Assembly: GCA_964448755.1 (NCBI GenBank)
Contig: CAYUXF010000002.1
Coordinates: 1-58,747, forward strand
From: CAYUXF01 sp964448755
Lineage (GTDB): Bacteria > Margulisbacteria > Termititenacia > Termititenacales > CAYUXF01
DNA: 58,747 nt
Reading direction: 5' to 3'
Positions 36,226-45,454 of the stretch are shown here, piece by piece; position 1 is the first letter of the stretch; every line of letters begins with the position of its first letter. Made by a program: the position numbers and the translations under genes. A model generated the notes under the pieces. It did no database searches. It worked only from the letters and a program-made list of their open reading frames with translations, and had not been told where the DNA came from.

Positions 36226-37725
36226 TTATTTTCTTTTCTTTACCGGTATTTTTTTACTTATACCCACAACTAAAGAGAAGGGAAACTCAAAAAGATAGCG
36301 CAAACCAGTTACCGAAGAAACAGAACGCACATGTCTGCGCACTTCGCTGATAAACTCAAAAAGAACAATTTTTTTATCAACCTCACCCTCCTCTGTAACC
36401 AGGGAGAGACGATGAAGAGAATAAAGCCCAATAAAAAAAGCAATAAAAAATAAGAAATCCCAGTGCTTTAAATATAATGTCATGATCTGCAGCCTTGCAT
36501 CCGGGCTAATCCAGTTAAGTGTAATATTAAACTCTCTTCTCATAAAAAAATCTGCCAAAACCCCGCCCAAAATAGGGGCAAACCCGGCTGCCAAAGAGTT
36601 AACCAAATTAATACCAGCCAGATAAGCAGTTGCCTGTTCTCGCGGCGCTAATTTCAAACCAATATTGCCAGTAGCTACCGTCACACCGGCTGTAGAAATA
36701 CCGGTAAAAACATGAATAGCAATGATCAAAGGGATCGTTAAAAAATATTTTTCCGGCATGGCGGTAAAACTCCAGGCTAAAATACAAACAAAAAATAACA
36801 TACCGGTAACAGCCAAAACCGACTTATTACTAAAGCGATCAGTATATTTGCCCCATAACTGCAAAAATAACAACGTCATTATTTGACTAACAATAGAAAA
36901 AACAATTATCAGTGAAAAATCAAGAGACAATCTCTTGAGCATAAAAACAGTAAAAAAAGGAGCAGCCAGATTGACCGCAAAATTAAAAGAACCGGTAAAT
37001 ATTACTAAATTTTTAAAATTAACCTCTTTAAACGGCGCCGTTATTATTTTCCAGATATCATACGCCCCTTCCTCCTGCTTCTCCATCTTAGGCTCAGGTA
37101 TTCTGGCAATAAAATAAACCCCAAGCAAACCAAAAACAGCACCTATTAAAAAGATCAAACTGTAGGCAACAAAAATATTCTGCCAGGCCAATAATTTCCA
37201 GAGATCAATAAAATATCCGGCAGCCATACTCAACAATAAACCAAGCGCTATCGACCAAAACATCCGCCGTGAAAAAAAAGAACCTAAAATATTTTTCGGC
37301 ACCAGGTCACGCATCCAGGAGTTCCAGCTGCAGCCGGAAACCGCACCAAAAACAGCGGAAAGAAAAATAAACGTCAGTAAAAACAGTAAAGCCATATTTT
37401 TATTAGTAAAAAAAATAAAAAAAGGAATAGCCAGTAAAAACAATCTACTTATCAACGAATTGATAACACTAATTATTTTTCTCTTTTTGAATTTTTCTAT
37501 TAATAGCACAGCTGGTATCTGAAAGAGCTGCGCAAGAGGGGGGATAGCGGCCAACAAACCGACATAAAAATTAGAGGAATTTAAACTGACCGCCAGCGCC
37601 ACCAGAAAAATACCGCCGGTCAAAGTAGTCATCGCCTGGGACATCAGCCCGTCTATCGTGATACTGTGCAGACCTCTTTTTAATTTTAATTCATCGATCT
37701 CTTTTTCTGGAAATAAATTCATCAC
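36226..37725 (-). CDS. MFS-family transporter
   Basis: The 499-aa protein is an integral inner-membrane protein with about 12 hydrophobic helices, opening with a cytoplasmic MMNLFPEKEIDELKLKRGLH. Features typical of MFS proteins are the basic loops after helix 2 (EKFKKRK) and after helix 8 (LWGKYTDRFSNKSVLA), the latter an MFS loop-motif variant. A large central loop (PEPKMEKQEEGAYDIW) divides the halves. Substrate is unknown. It is convergent with the pseudopilin genes, only 9 bp apart. Confidence 0.85.
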   Translation of the reverse strand: MMNLFPEKEIDELKLKRGLHSITIDGLMSQAMTTLTGGIFLVALAVSLNSSNFYVGLLAAIPPLAQLFQIPAVLLIEKFKKRKIISVINSLISRLFLLAIPFFIFFTNKNMALLFLLTFIFLSAVFGAVSGCSWNSWMRDLVPKNILGSFFSRRMFWSIALGLLLSMAAGYFIDLWKLLAWQNIFVAYSLIFLIGAVFGLLGVYFIARIPEPKMEKQEEGAYDIWKIITAPFKEVNFKNLVIFTGSFNFAVNLAAPFFTVFMLKRLSLDFSLIIVFSIVSQIMTLLFLQLWGKYTDRFSNKSVLAVTGMLFFVCILAWSFTAMPEKYFLTIPLIIAIHVFTGISTAGVTVATGNIGLKLAPREQATAYLAGINLVNSLAAGFAPILGGVLADFFMRREFNITLNWISPDARLQIMTLYLKHWDFLFFIAFFIGLYSLHRLSLVTEEGEVDKKIVLFEFISEVRRHVRSVSSVTGLRYLFEFPFSLVVGISKKIPVKKRK

Positions 37726-37810
37726 AGAACCCTGACAAAAAAAGCCTTCAATACATGAACCAAGATCATGTTGAAATTATAACATATATCGTTTAGCGTT
37801 TTAGCGCTAT

Positions 37811-38140
37811 CTACTTTTTGTCATTCAATGAAATCTTATTATAGCCATTAATAGAATCCAGTATCTTTTCAGAAAACTTATCTGCCAAAGGAAGAACAGC
37901 CACCGATAAAAGCGCACCGGAAAAATATTTAACGCCAGTATAAAGATATTTATAAAAACCTTCTGGAGCAAAATTAAAATGTTCCCTTAATAATTCATCT
38001 CCGCCAACCAGTACATGATAAACCCCACCAAAACATCCGCCAAAAATCAGCATAATTGTCGCCAGACTCAATAAAAAGTGTTCATCATCACCGCTGCTTT
38101 TATTATTTTCGGTATTAGTTATTATTTTATGATGCATCAT
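37811..38140 (-). CDS. Small membrane protein, 109 aa
   Basis: An unrecognised protein with two predicted membrane segments (LLSLATIMLIFGGCFGGVY at about 23-42 and YFSGALLSVAVLPLA near 72-87), polar termini and no signal peptide. It begins at ATG 38140. It is followed 85 bp later by the MFS gene in the same direction, with no obvious terminator between, so co-transcription is possible. Confidence 0.55.
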   Translation of the reverse strand: MMHHKIITNTENNKSSGDDEHFLLSLATIMLIFGGCFGGVYHVLVGGDELLREHFNFAPEGFYKYLYTGVKYFSGALLSVAVLPLADKFSEKILDSINGYNKISLNDKK

Positions 38141-38205
38141 AACCCCTCTTTAATAATTAATTTACTCCATCCTATCGCAAGAAGAAAAAAACCGTCTCAA
38201 ATAAC

Positions 38206-38234
38206 TTGACGGACCATAACATTAATAATATATT
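38206..38234 (+). promoter_or_regulatory. Probable promoter of the biotin operon
   Basis: TTGACG (38206-38211), a 17-base spacer and TATATT (38229-38234) make a good sigma70-type promoter about 90 bp before bioF. No BirA-type operator with the TTGTAAACC half-site is visible around it, so repression by BirA is not supported here. Confidence 0.5.
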
Positions 38235-38322
38235 TTTTACTAAATCATAACTATCCTGACCTGTTATAATCAATAATCTTATATACAAAAATACCGCCAG
38301 TAAAGATTAAAAAAGGGATAAG

Positions 38323-39474
38323 ATGCTTTTTAAAGAAAAATTAAAAGAACTAAAAAACAAAGAACAATTTCGTTCTTTAATAACTTTGCCTCAAAACAAA
38401 GGAAAATTCGTCTTTAACAAAAAAAACTATCTGAATTTTTCTTCTAATGATTATTTAAACCTGACAAACGATCGGCACTTAAAAAAAGCCGCCGTCAATG
38501 CGATAAAAAAATGGGGCTGCGGCGCTACCGGCTCACGCCTAATGAGCGGCGGACTGCCGTTACACACAGAACTAGAGAAAAAATTTGCCGAGTTTTTTGG
38601 CTATGAAAGCGCCCTGCTCTTTGGCAGCGGATTTTTAACAAATTTAGGTGTCATCAGCGCACTTGCCGAAAAAAGCGACGAGATATTTTTTGATAGGCTC
38701 GACCACGCCAGTTTAATTGACGGCATTAGATTAAGCGGCGCCAAATGGCAGCGCTTTAAACACAATGATCTGACTGATCTAGAAAAACTCTTAAAAACCA
38801 GTTCCAGCCAGAAAAAATTTATTATTGTCGATTCGCTCTTCAGCATGGACGGCGATATAGCTCCGCTCAAAAAAATAGCCAAACTCGCCAAAAAATACAA
38901 AGCATTTCTAATAGTAGATGAGGCGCACGCCGTCGGCATTATGGGCAAACAGGGGCGTGGGCTCTGTTCTAAACTAAAGATAAAACCGGATATTATCACC
39001 GGCACGCTCAGTAAAACTTTTGGCACTTACGGCGGTTTTGTCTGTTGTTCACAGGAGATCAAAGAGTGGCTGATCAACAGCGCCAGAACTTTTATTTTTT
39101 CTACGGCACTGCCGCCGGCGATTATTGGCAGTACATTAAAAGCGCTTGAACTAATAAAAACCCAGCCTGATCTCGGCCAAAAACTCCTAGACAAAGCCAA
39201 CTATTTTTATCAGCTGCTCAAAGAAGCAGGATTAACACTTCTCCCTTTTGAAAGCCAGATAATACCTATCATTATTGGCAGCAACGAATTAGCGATAAAA
39301 ATGGCCGATAAACTCTGGCAAGAAGGGGTCTATGTCAAAGCTATCCGCCCGCCAACAGTACCCAAAGGAACAGCCCGTCTGCGGCTCTCTATAACACTGG
39401 CACACAGCAAGAATGATCTAAAAACAGCCGCAAAAAAAATAATTAACGCTGCCAGAGAATTAAATATTTTATGA
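38323..39474 (+). CDS. bioF: 8-amino-7-oxononanoate synthase
   Basis: BioF condenses pimeloyl-ACP (or -CoA) with alanine in biotin synthesis. The 383-aa PLP enzyme shows YLNFSSNDYLNLTNDRHLKK, GCGATGSRLMSGGLPLHTEL, FIIVDSLFSMDGDIAPL, VDEAHAVGIMGKQGRG and the PLP-lysine motif GTLSKTFGTYGG. Length is standard. It is the first gene of a five-gene biotin operon; the next start (39471) overlaps its stop as ATGA. The ribosome site AAGGGATAAG lies just before the ATG. Confidence 0.94.
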   Translation: MLFKEKLKELKNKEQFRSLITLPQNKGKFVFNKKNYLNFSSNDYLNLTNDRHLKKAAVNAIKKWGCGATGSRLMSGGLPLHTELEKKFAEFFGYESALLFGSGFLTNLGVISALAEKSDEIFFDRLDHASLIDGIRLSGAKWQRFKHNDLTDLEKLLKTSSSQKKFIIVDSLFSMDGDIAPLKKIAKLAKKYKAFLIVDEAHAVGIMGKQGRGLCSKLKIKPDIITGTLSKTFGTYGGFVCCSQEIKEWLINSARTFIFSTALPPAIIGSTLKALELIKTQPDLGQKLLDKANYFYQLLKEAGLTLLPFESQIIPIIIGSNELAIKMADKLWQEGVYVKAIRPPTVPKGTARLRLSITLAHSKNDLKTAAKKIINAARELNIL

Positions 39475-40154
39475 CCAGCGATATAATTTTAATTTCAGGC
39501 TGGGGATGCGATCAAAACATCTGGCTGTCGTTACAAAAAAAAATAAAAGCCAATTATCATTATTTTAACTGGCAGCTTTATTTAGAGAATAACGACGCAC
39601 TGCTATCATTTCTAGATCAATTCAAAAAAGTTGTCATAATTGGCTGGTCGCTCGGTTCAATTATTGCACTAAAAGCCGCCTTACAGAAACCGAACAAAAT
39701 AGAAAAACTCATATTATTATCGCCGACAGCCAGAATGACAAAAGACCAAAATTACTCCGGCGTAAATAATAAAATATTGGAGACTATGACCAACAAATTA
39801 ACCGATCAGCGCCAAGAATTGATAGATAATTTTGCCGCCAATTGTTTTTCTCCGGAACCGGCGGACAATATCTTCGCCACAATGAGCAGCAACTTCACAA
39901 CAACAGAATTAAAAAAAGGGCTGGAATTTTTAAACAGCAGCGATCTGCGCAGTGAACTCCACAAAATAAAAACCCCCACAATGATCTTGCACGGCACCAA
40001 AGATAAAATAATACCGCTGGCACAATCTAAATATCTGGCAGAAAATCTAACACAGAGCTCTTTTAAAAAAGTTAACACAGGACACGCTCTGCCCTTCTTT
40101 CTGACAACAGAACTATTAACGGACATAGAAAGCTTTATCAATGAACAGCTATAA
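39471..40154 (+). CDS. bioH: Alpha/beta hydrolase, BioH-like pimeloyl-ester carboxylesterase
   Basis: BioH removes the methyl ester from pimeloyl-ACP methyl ester so that BioF can use it. The 227-aa alpha/beta hydrolase has the oxyanion turn SGWGCDQNIW, the nucleophile elbow VVIIGWSLGSIIAL (Ser), the Asp in LHGTKDKIIPLAQ and the His in VNTGHALPFF. It overlaps bioF by four bases and bioC by 14, so it is translated with them. Sequence alone does not separate BioH from BioG- or BioV-like esterases that do the same job; the symbol rests on position. Confidence 0.8.
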   Translation: MTSDIILISGWGCDQNIWLSLQKKIKANYHYFNWQLYLENNDALLSFLDQFKKVVIIGWSLGSIIALKAALQKPNKIEKLILLSPTARMTKDQNYSGVNNKILETMTNKLTDQRQELIDNFAANCFSPEPADNIFATMSSNFTTTELKKGLEFLNSSDLRSELHKIKTPTMILHGTKDKIIPLAQSKYLAENLTQSSFKKVNTGHALPFFLTTELLTDIESFINEQL

Positions 40155-40914
40155 ACAAAAAATACGGCAAAATTTTTCTGCTTCTGCAGAACGCTATAAC
40201 ACCTGGGCGACCAGCCAGGAAAAAGCAGCAAAAATACTTACAACTAAAATAACAAAAAAAGATATCAACACTATCCTTGATATCGGCTGCGGGACCGGTA
40301 TTTTAATAGAAAAATTATTGAAAAAATTTTCCAGCGCCAAAATAACAGGCCTCGATTTTGCGCCGAAAATGATCGAGCACTGTCAGCAAAAATGGCCAGC
40401 GCAAATTTTTGAATGTGCCGATGCGGAACATTTTAATAGCGACGAAAAATATGATCTGATAACATCTAATTTTACATTCCAGTGGTTTTCAGATCTTGCT
40501 AAAACCATGCTTAGCTATTGGGAACTACTGACTATCGACGGCCAAATGGCGATCGCACTACCTATAGATGGCTCTCTGGCGGAATTAGCAACGGCAGCTT
40601 TAAAAGAGAACAATAAATTACCGGCACTCCACCGCCTGCCGTCAGAAAAAGAGATCACTAAGATCATCAATGGATTTCCGAACTGCCGAATAAAGATCTG
40701 CCAGAAAGAGAAGCTCACTTCATATTACGGAACACCACTTCAGGCCATGCACTCCCTAAAAAAAATAGGGGCCGTTTATAAAAATAATAATAACTACAGT
40801 TATCAGGAGATGAGAAACCTCTTAAAAAATTACCCCACCGAACAGATCAATAATAAAATTGTCTACCCGTTAAGTTATAATGTATTATTTATAGTAATTG
40901 AAAAAGACAATTAA
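40141..40914 (+). CDS. bioC: Malonyl-ACP O-methyltransferase
   Basis: BioC methylates malonyl-ACP so that fatty acid synthesis can build the pimeloyl chain. The 257-aa class I SAM methyltransferase begins QNFSASAERYNTWATSQEKA, typical of BioC, with the SAM loop TILDIGCGTGILIEKLLKK and acidic TGLDFAPKMIEHCQ. Later LITSNFTFQWFSDL matches the family. It overlaps the esterase gene by 14 bp. Pairing of BioC with the esterase implies the E. coli-type route to pimeloyl-ACP. Confidence 0.9.
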   Translation: MNSYKQKIRQNFSASAERYNTWATSQEKAAKILTTKITKKDINTILDIGCGTGILIEKLLKKFSSAKITGLDFAPKMIEHCQQKWPAQIFECADAEHFNSDEKYDLITSNFTFQWFSDLAKTMLSYWELLTIDGQMAIALPIDGSLAELATAALKENNKLPALHRLPSEKEITKIINGFPNCRIKICQKEKLTSYYGTPLQAMHSLKKIGAVYKNNNNYSYQEMRNLLKNYPTEQINNKIVYPLSYNVLFIVIEKDN

Positions 40915-40932
40915 AAAAGAGAATAACAAATA

Positions 40933-41643
40933 ATGACTAACGGTTTTTTTATAACAGCGACAAATACCGATAAAGGAAAAACGGTTTTCACGACCGGTTT
41001 AACACTCTGGCTGCGCGAGAACGGTTATGACGCCATGCCCGCCAAACCTATCCAAACAGGTGTAAAACAAGGAAATATCGCTTCCGACCTCTCGTTCAAT
41101 TTTAAATTGAGCGGCCTCGCACCAACAACCAACGAACTTTCTTTGATGCAGCCCTATTGCTACACCACACCATGCTCACCACATCTGGCAGCGGAAAAAG
41201 ACCAGCAGCCCTACCCGCAAATAGAACACATTAAAAAATGTATCAATGAACTTGGCAAAAAACATAAACTGTTATTAGTAGAAGGTGCCGGCGGCGCGTT
41301 AGTGCCAATAGACCGCCAAAAAAAGCTCTACGTAATTGACCTGATAGCGGCGCTCGACCTGCCGGTCATTCTAATAGCAGGCAGCGGTTTGGGTACCATC
41401 AATGACACCTGTCTAACAATTGAAGCATTGCAAAAAAGAGAGATCAAAATAGCTGGTTTTTTATTTAACGAAAATGAACTCCAGAAAAATAATTTATTAG
41501 AATATGATAATCAATTGACTATTTCTCAATTTACCGGTGTAACATTTTTAGGTAAATTGTCGCATCTCCCTTTTATCAACAAAGAAAACCTGCTGGCAGA
41601 ATTCAATAAACTCGACGAGCTCAAAAAACTCTTCAATAAATAA
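40933..41643 (+). CDS. bioD: Dethiobiotin synthetase
   Basis: BioD closes the ureido ring from 7,8-diaminononanoate, CO2 and ATP. The 236-aa P-loop protein begins NGFFITATNTDKGKTVFTTG (Walker A variant with KGKT), then PAKPIQTGVKQ, YCYTTPCSPHLAAE and LLLVEGAGGALVPI. All are BioD hallmarks. It sits 18 bp after bioC and 10 bp before bioA. Confidence 0.93.
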   Translation: MTNGFFITATNTDKGKTVFTTGLTLWLRENGYDAMPAKPIQTGVKQGNIASDLSFNFKLSGLAPTTNELSLMQPYCYTTPCSPHLAAEKDQQPYPQIEHIKKCINELGKKHKLLLVEGAGGALVPIDRQKKLYVIDLIAALDLPVILIAGSGLGTINDTCLTIEALQKREIKIAGFLFNENELQKNNLLEYDNQLTISQFTGVTFLGKLSHLPFINKENLLAEFNKLDELKKLFNK

Positions 41644-41653
41644 GGAACAGCTG

Positions 41654-42958
41654 ATGAATAAAGAAAATCTTAAAAAAAATAATATCAAACATATCTGGCA
41701 CCCATATACGGATATCAGAGATCTGGAAAAAAAAGAAATGCCCATTATAAAAAAAGGGAAGGGCTGCTATCTTTATGACACTAACGGCAAAAAATATCTT
41801 GATGCCATCGCCTCCTGGTGGTGCGTTAATTTAGGGCACTCCGCCAAACCTCTAATAAAAGCCATTAGAAAACAGACTAAAAAACTACAACATTCTATAT
41901 TGGGCGGCTTGAGTCACCCGCAGGCAATTGAACTCTCGCAAAAATTGGCCGAGATAACTCCGCCAGGCCTCAAACACTGTTTTTACGCCAGCGATGGAGC
42001 TTCAGCCGTAGAATCGGCACTGCGTATGGCGCTGCAATACTGGCAAAACATCGGCGAAAAAAAACGCTTTAAGTTCATTACATTGCAGGACGGCTACCAC
42101 GGCGACACACTCGGCGCTGTCAATCTCGGCTATGTAGAAGAGTTCCATAAAGAACTGCAGCCTGTTCTCAATAAAAACTACCGCGCTGTATCACCGCACT
42201 GCGCTAAGTGTCCGTTAAAAAAAGAGCCGCAAACTTGCAAGACCGAATGTTTTAACTCTATGGCAACACTGATAAAAAAACATCACAGTGAAACAGCAGC
42301 CGTCGTAGTTGAACCGCTCTGCCAGGGGGCGGCAGGCATCAGGATATATCCAGCAGCTTATTTAAAAAAACTCCGCAAGTTATGCGATCAATATAAATTA
42401 ATTTTAATAGCCGATGAAATAGCGGTCGGCTTCGGCCGGACCGGTACAATGTTCGCCTGTCAAAAAGCTGGTATCTCACCAGATATAATGACTATCGGCA
42501 AAGGTTTGACCGGCGGCTATCTGCCGCTAAGTGCCGCTATTGTTAACGACAAAATATACAACTCTTTTCGCCATGGGCACACTTTTTATTATGGACACAC
42601 TTTTTGCGGCAATCCGATAGCGGCCAGCGCCGCATTGGCTGCTATTAAACAATATGAGAAAAAAAATATCCTTAAGCGGGTAAATTCATTGAACACTGTA
42701 ATGACAGAAGAGATAAAAAACTTGGCCGCGTTACTCGACAACTCTTTTAACCAAACGCTCGGTTTGATCGGCACCATAGAAATTAACGAAAAAGCGGGCG
42801 GTAGTATTCGGGCCAGAAAAATAGCCGATGAAGCGCAAAAAAAAGGAATTTTATTAAGACCGCTCGGCCCGGTAATTTACCTCTGGCCGCCATTGATCAT
42901 CAGTAAAAAAGAATTATTGAAAATATTTAAAACATTGCGGGAAATAATAATCAAATAA
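41654..42958 (+). CDS. bioA: Adenosylmethionine-8-amino-7-oxononanoate aminotransferase
   Basis: BioA transfers an amino group from SAM to 8-amino-7-oxononanoate. The 434-aa PLP enzyme shows HIWHPYTDIRDLEK, YLDAIASWWCVNLGH, ASDGASAVESALRMA, QDGYHGDTLGAVNLGY, the Asp in ILIADEIAVGFGRTGTMFAC and the lysine in TIGKGLTGGYLPLSAA. The HCAKCPLKKEPQTCKTEC insertion is common in one BioA subgroup. It is the last gene of the operon; its 3' end overlaps the convergent kinase gene by 8 bp. bioB is not in the window. Confidence 0.95.
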   Translation: MNKENLKKNNIKHIWHPYTDIRDLEKKEMPIIKKGKGCYLYDTNGKKYLDAIASWWCVNLGHSAKPLIKAIRKQTKKLQHSILGGLSHPQAIELSQKLAEITPPGLKHCFYASDGASAVESALRMALQYWQNIGEKKRFKFITLQDGYHGDTLGAVNLGYVEEFHKELQPVLNKNYRAVSPHCAKCPLKKEPQTCKTECFNSMATLIKKHHSETAAVVVEPLCQGAAGIRIYPAAYLKKLRKLCDQYKLILIADEIAVGFGRTGTMFACQKAGISPDIMTIGKGLTGGYLPLSAAIVNDKIYNSFRHGHTFYYGHTFCGNPIAASAALAAIKQYEKKNILKRVNSLNTVMTEEIKNLAALLDNSFNQTLGLIGTIEINEKAGGSIRARKIADEAQKKGILLRPLGPVIYLWPPLIISKKELLKIFKTLREIIIK

Positions 42959-43919
42959 CCGCGACAATTTCCTGAATATCGCGGATCAATGTATTCCAGT
43001 ATCTGAGCGTTCCCCATTCCGGAAAATGTTCCGCAAAATCGGGATCGCCGCTCTGCAAGGCGCACCAGCTGGCAAAATGAATGATCCGCATCACTTTAAG
43101 CGCTGGAATAAGTTCCAGCTCACGCAGATCAAGATCGCGAAAAGTTCTGTATCCCTCTAAGAACCACCCTAACTCAACGGCAGATTCCTGTGGCGTGCCT
43201 GGCAAAAGCATCCAGAGGTCCTGCACCGCCGGCCCGACACTGATATCATCAAAATCTATAATAAAAGTCCCTTCTTCCGGCCGATGGATCAAATTACCAA
43301 AATGACAGTCGCCATGGATCAGCAGCATTTTTTCACGCGCAAAAAGAGGCTCGGCCTTAGCTATAAATAACTCCGTTACTCTCTCTAAAGAAACGGCAAA
43401 ATCCGGCGGCAAATGGCCATTATTCAGCAAGATATCCAGATGTTTTTTTGTTGCCACAGCAGGGCGCCAGCTGATCCTTTGAGAATTTTTAACAGTCTCA
43501 CCCGTCAGATGAAGCCTGGCCAACAAACGGCCGATCTCCTGCCAGCGCGGCTTATCAAACTCATCAAAAGCGCGCCCGCCTTTTTTAGGGAAGATCGCCA
43601 GCGGAATATTTTCTAAAAACATTAGAGAGTTACCTTGAAATTTTAAAGGTACTATTACCTTGAGATCATTACCGGACAATCTATAAAGAAAATCATGTTC
43701 AGTCATGATCATCTCTGACGTCCAGCGGCCAGGCCGATAAAATTTAACAATAAAGCGTTCGCGCGAAGAGGCTTTTTCTAGTTCATAAACACGGTTAATA
43801 TAACTATTCCGCCGGATAAAAAGATTTGTCAGCTTCTCACCGGTAATTTTTTCTACCGCATTGAGCACCGTATCATGATCTAATTTTTGCCAACAGTTAG
43901 TCATTAAGTAATTATACAC
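42951..43919 (-). CDS. SrkA-like APH-fold protein kinase
   Basis: The 322-aa protein has the aminoglycoside-phosphotransferase/choline kinase fold. The catalytic loop is LLIHGDCHFGNLIHR and the metal site is GTFIIDFDDISVGPAVQDLWMLLPG, a near match to stress-response kinase A (YihE/SrkA). An ATP-binding lysine lies in RFIVKFYRPGRWT. SrkA phosphorylates protein Ser/Thr and affects stress survival. It is divergent from yhbY. Its tail overlaps bioA by 8 bp on the other strand. Confidence 0.82.
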   Translation of the reverse strand: MYNYLMTNCWQKLDHDTVLNAVEKITGEKLTNLFIRRNSYINRVYELEKASSRERFIVKFYRPGRWTSEMIMTEHDFLYRLSGNDLKVIVPLKFQGNSLMFLENIPLAIFPKKGGRAFDEFDKPRWQEIGRLLARLHLTGETVKNSQRISWRPAVATKKHLDILLNNGHLPPDFAVSLERVTELFIAKAEPLFAREKMLLIHGDCHFGNLIHRPEEGTFIIDFDDISVGPAVQDLWMLLPGTPQESAVELGWFLEGYRTFRDLDLRELELIPALKVMRIIHFASWCALQSGDPDFAEHFPEWGTLRYWNTLIRDIQEIVAVI

Positions 43920-43965
43920 TATAATATATTTTAACTCCGATCCATGCTATTATTGCCACACAAAG

Positions 43966-44259
43966 ATGTTAAACAATAAACAAAAGAAAAATTTAAAAGC
44001 ACTGGCCCATAAATTGAAGCCGCTGGTCAATATTGGCAAAGGTGAACTCAGTGAAGACTTAATAAAAAATGTCAGCAGAGCGCTTTTTGACCATGAACTG
44101 ATCAAGGTCAAAGCACTGCAGTCTGTTGAAACGCCTATCAAAGAGCTAGGAACGACGTTAGCGGAAAAAACAGAGGCAGAATTGGTCCATATTATAGGTC
44201 ACACCGTTATTCTCTATAAAAGATCCGCCAAAGAAAATATTGAGCCGATACAATTCTAA
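43966..44259 (+). CDS. yhbY: YhbY-family CRM-domain RNA-binding protein
   Basis: The 97-aa protein is a single CRM domain (MLNNKQKKNLKALAHKLKPL, VNIGKGELSEDLIKNVSRAL, then DHELIKVKAL and HIIGHTVILYKRS). The GKGxLxxxL signature and length fit YhbY, which associates with the pre-50S ribosomal subunit. Its TAA overlaps the stop of the convergent deacetylase gene. Confidence 0.92.
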   Translation: MLNNKQKKNLKALAHKLKPLVNIGKGELSEDLIKNVSRALFDHELIKVKALQSVETPIKELGTTLAEKTEAELVHIIGHTVILYKRSAKENIEPIQF

Positions 44260-45323
44260 CGCTTAAAAAAACTCCAGCTGCCACAATACTGTTCACCAGC
44301 AAGATCCTGGGCTTTAACTTTTATTAAATAAAATCCTTTTTTATTTAATACGATATTTTTCTTATACATGTTTTCAATTATCAACAAAGGCTTTAATTTA
44401 CCGGCATGATATTCATACAAAGTAACTGATCTTTCCTCCATATTAACACTGACATCTCTAACAGAAAAACTCAAAGCTTGCACATTATCTGTCACCACTG
44501 CCAAATTTTTAGGCGTCTCTTTTATTATTGGCAGCGCCTTAATATTTACTTTTTCTTTGAATGAACTCATTGTGTCATAGCTAAAGACCATTACCCGATC
44601 AATATTAAGAGGATCTATTTTTGAGCCATTATTATTGCCATTAACATTAAACACCAGCCGATAACCGGCCGCTTTCAACTGGTCATAAACAACCTGATCC
44701 CAGAGCCCGTAGGGAATGGCAAAATAATTTACCGGCAGACCGAGCTTCTCCTCGATCTTTGATTTAGAACCGGCTATTTGCTTATCCAGCCACTGTTCTG
44801 GCGATTTTTGTTTATAATAATCTGTCAAAAAAGGATGCCAGTAGGAATGCGAACCAATAGTGACCAGCGGATCGCTAGCCAGTTTTCTAGTCTCACGCCA
44901 GGTCATAAAACCTCTGCGCTTGCCGCTGTCTATAGCCGAAGGGTAAATAAAAACCGTAAAGGGAATTTTTTTAGCGCGAAGAATAGGATAAGCCACGGTA
45001 TAGACGGTGCGGTTGCCGTCATCAAAAGTAATGGCTGCCGCTTTAGCAGGGAGTTTTTTACCTTGATAACAAAAAGCCTCGATCTGGGCCAGCGAAACAA
45101 AAACATAGCCAGCCTCTGCCAGATGATCGAGCTGTTTAATAAAAATATTACTAGAAACAGTATAGGGGACACCCTTTTTTTGATCGACATGGTGATAACA
45201 AAGGACGGTCAAGTGATTTTCTTCAACGACTGGCTGTGGCAGCTGCGCTGGTTCAACAATTTTCATTAACAGATAGACACTAATAACTAAAAATAGTATC
45301 AAAAACCAGCGCCAGTATTTCAT
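44256..45323 (-). CDS. Membrane-anchored polysaccharide deacetylase
   Basis: The 355-aa protein starts with an uncleaved-looking N-terminal helix (WFLILFLVISVYLLMKIV) and an NodB-type deacetylase domain at about 40-230: CYHHVDQ, AITFDDGNRTVYTVAYPILR (catalytic Asp-Asp), TIGSHSYWHPF (zinc His-x3-His) and YFAIPYG. It probably removes acetyl groups from a cell-surface sugar polymer in the periplasm. The C-terminal ~110 residues look like a beta-rich accessory domain of unknown role. Convergent with yhbY, sharing three bases. Confidence 0.88.
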   Translation of the reverse strand: MKYWRWFLILFLVISVYLLMKIVEPAQLPQPVVEENHLTVLCYHHVDQKKGVPYTVSSNIFIKQLDHLAEAGYVFVSLAQIEAFCYQGKKLPAKAAAITFDDGNRTVYTVAYPILRAKKIPFTVFIYPSAIDSGKRRGFMTWRETRKLASDPLVTIGSHSYWHPFLTDYYKQKSPEQWLDKQIAGSKSKIEEKLGLPVNYFAIPYGLWDQVVYDQLKAAGYRLVFNVNGNNNGSKIDPLNIDRVMVFSYDTMSSFKEKVNIKALPIIKETPKNLAVVTDNVQALSFSVRDVSVNMEERSVTLYEYHAGKLKPLLIIENMYKKNIVLNKKGFYLIKVKAQDLAGEQYCGSWSFFKR

Positions 45324-45454
45324 TAACGAACTCTCCTGTTAAAAGTATTATCAACGATCAACGGCGAACATTATATAAGAACTCTAAAATACTAGCTATG
45401 CTGGTTTATTAACAGAATTTAACTAAAAAAACATAATCGGCTATAATCAATATT

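Noticed and set aside
38601..39026. 141-codon open frame antisense to bioF
   Set aside because: It is the mirror of conserved bioF codons; its Ser/Leu-rich composition is typical of antisense frames.
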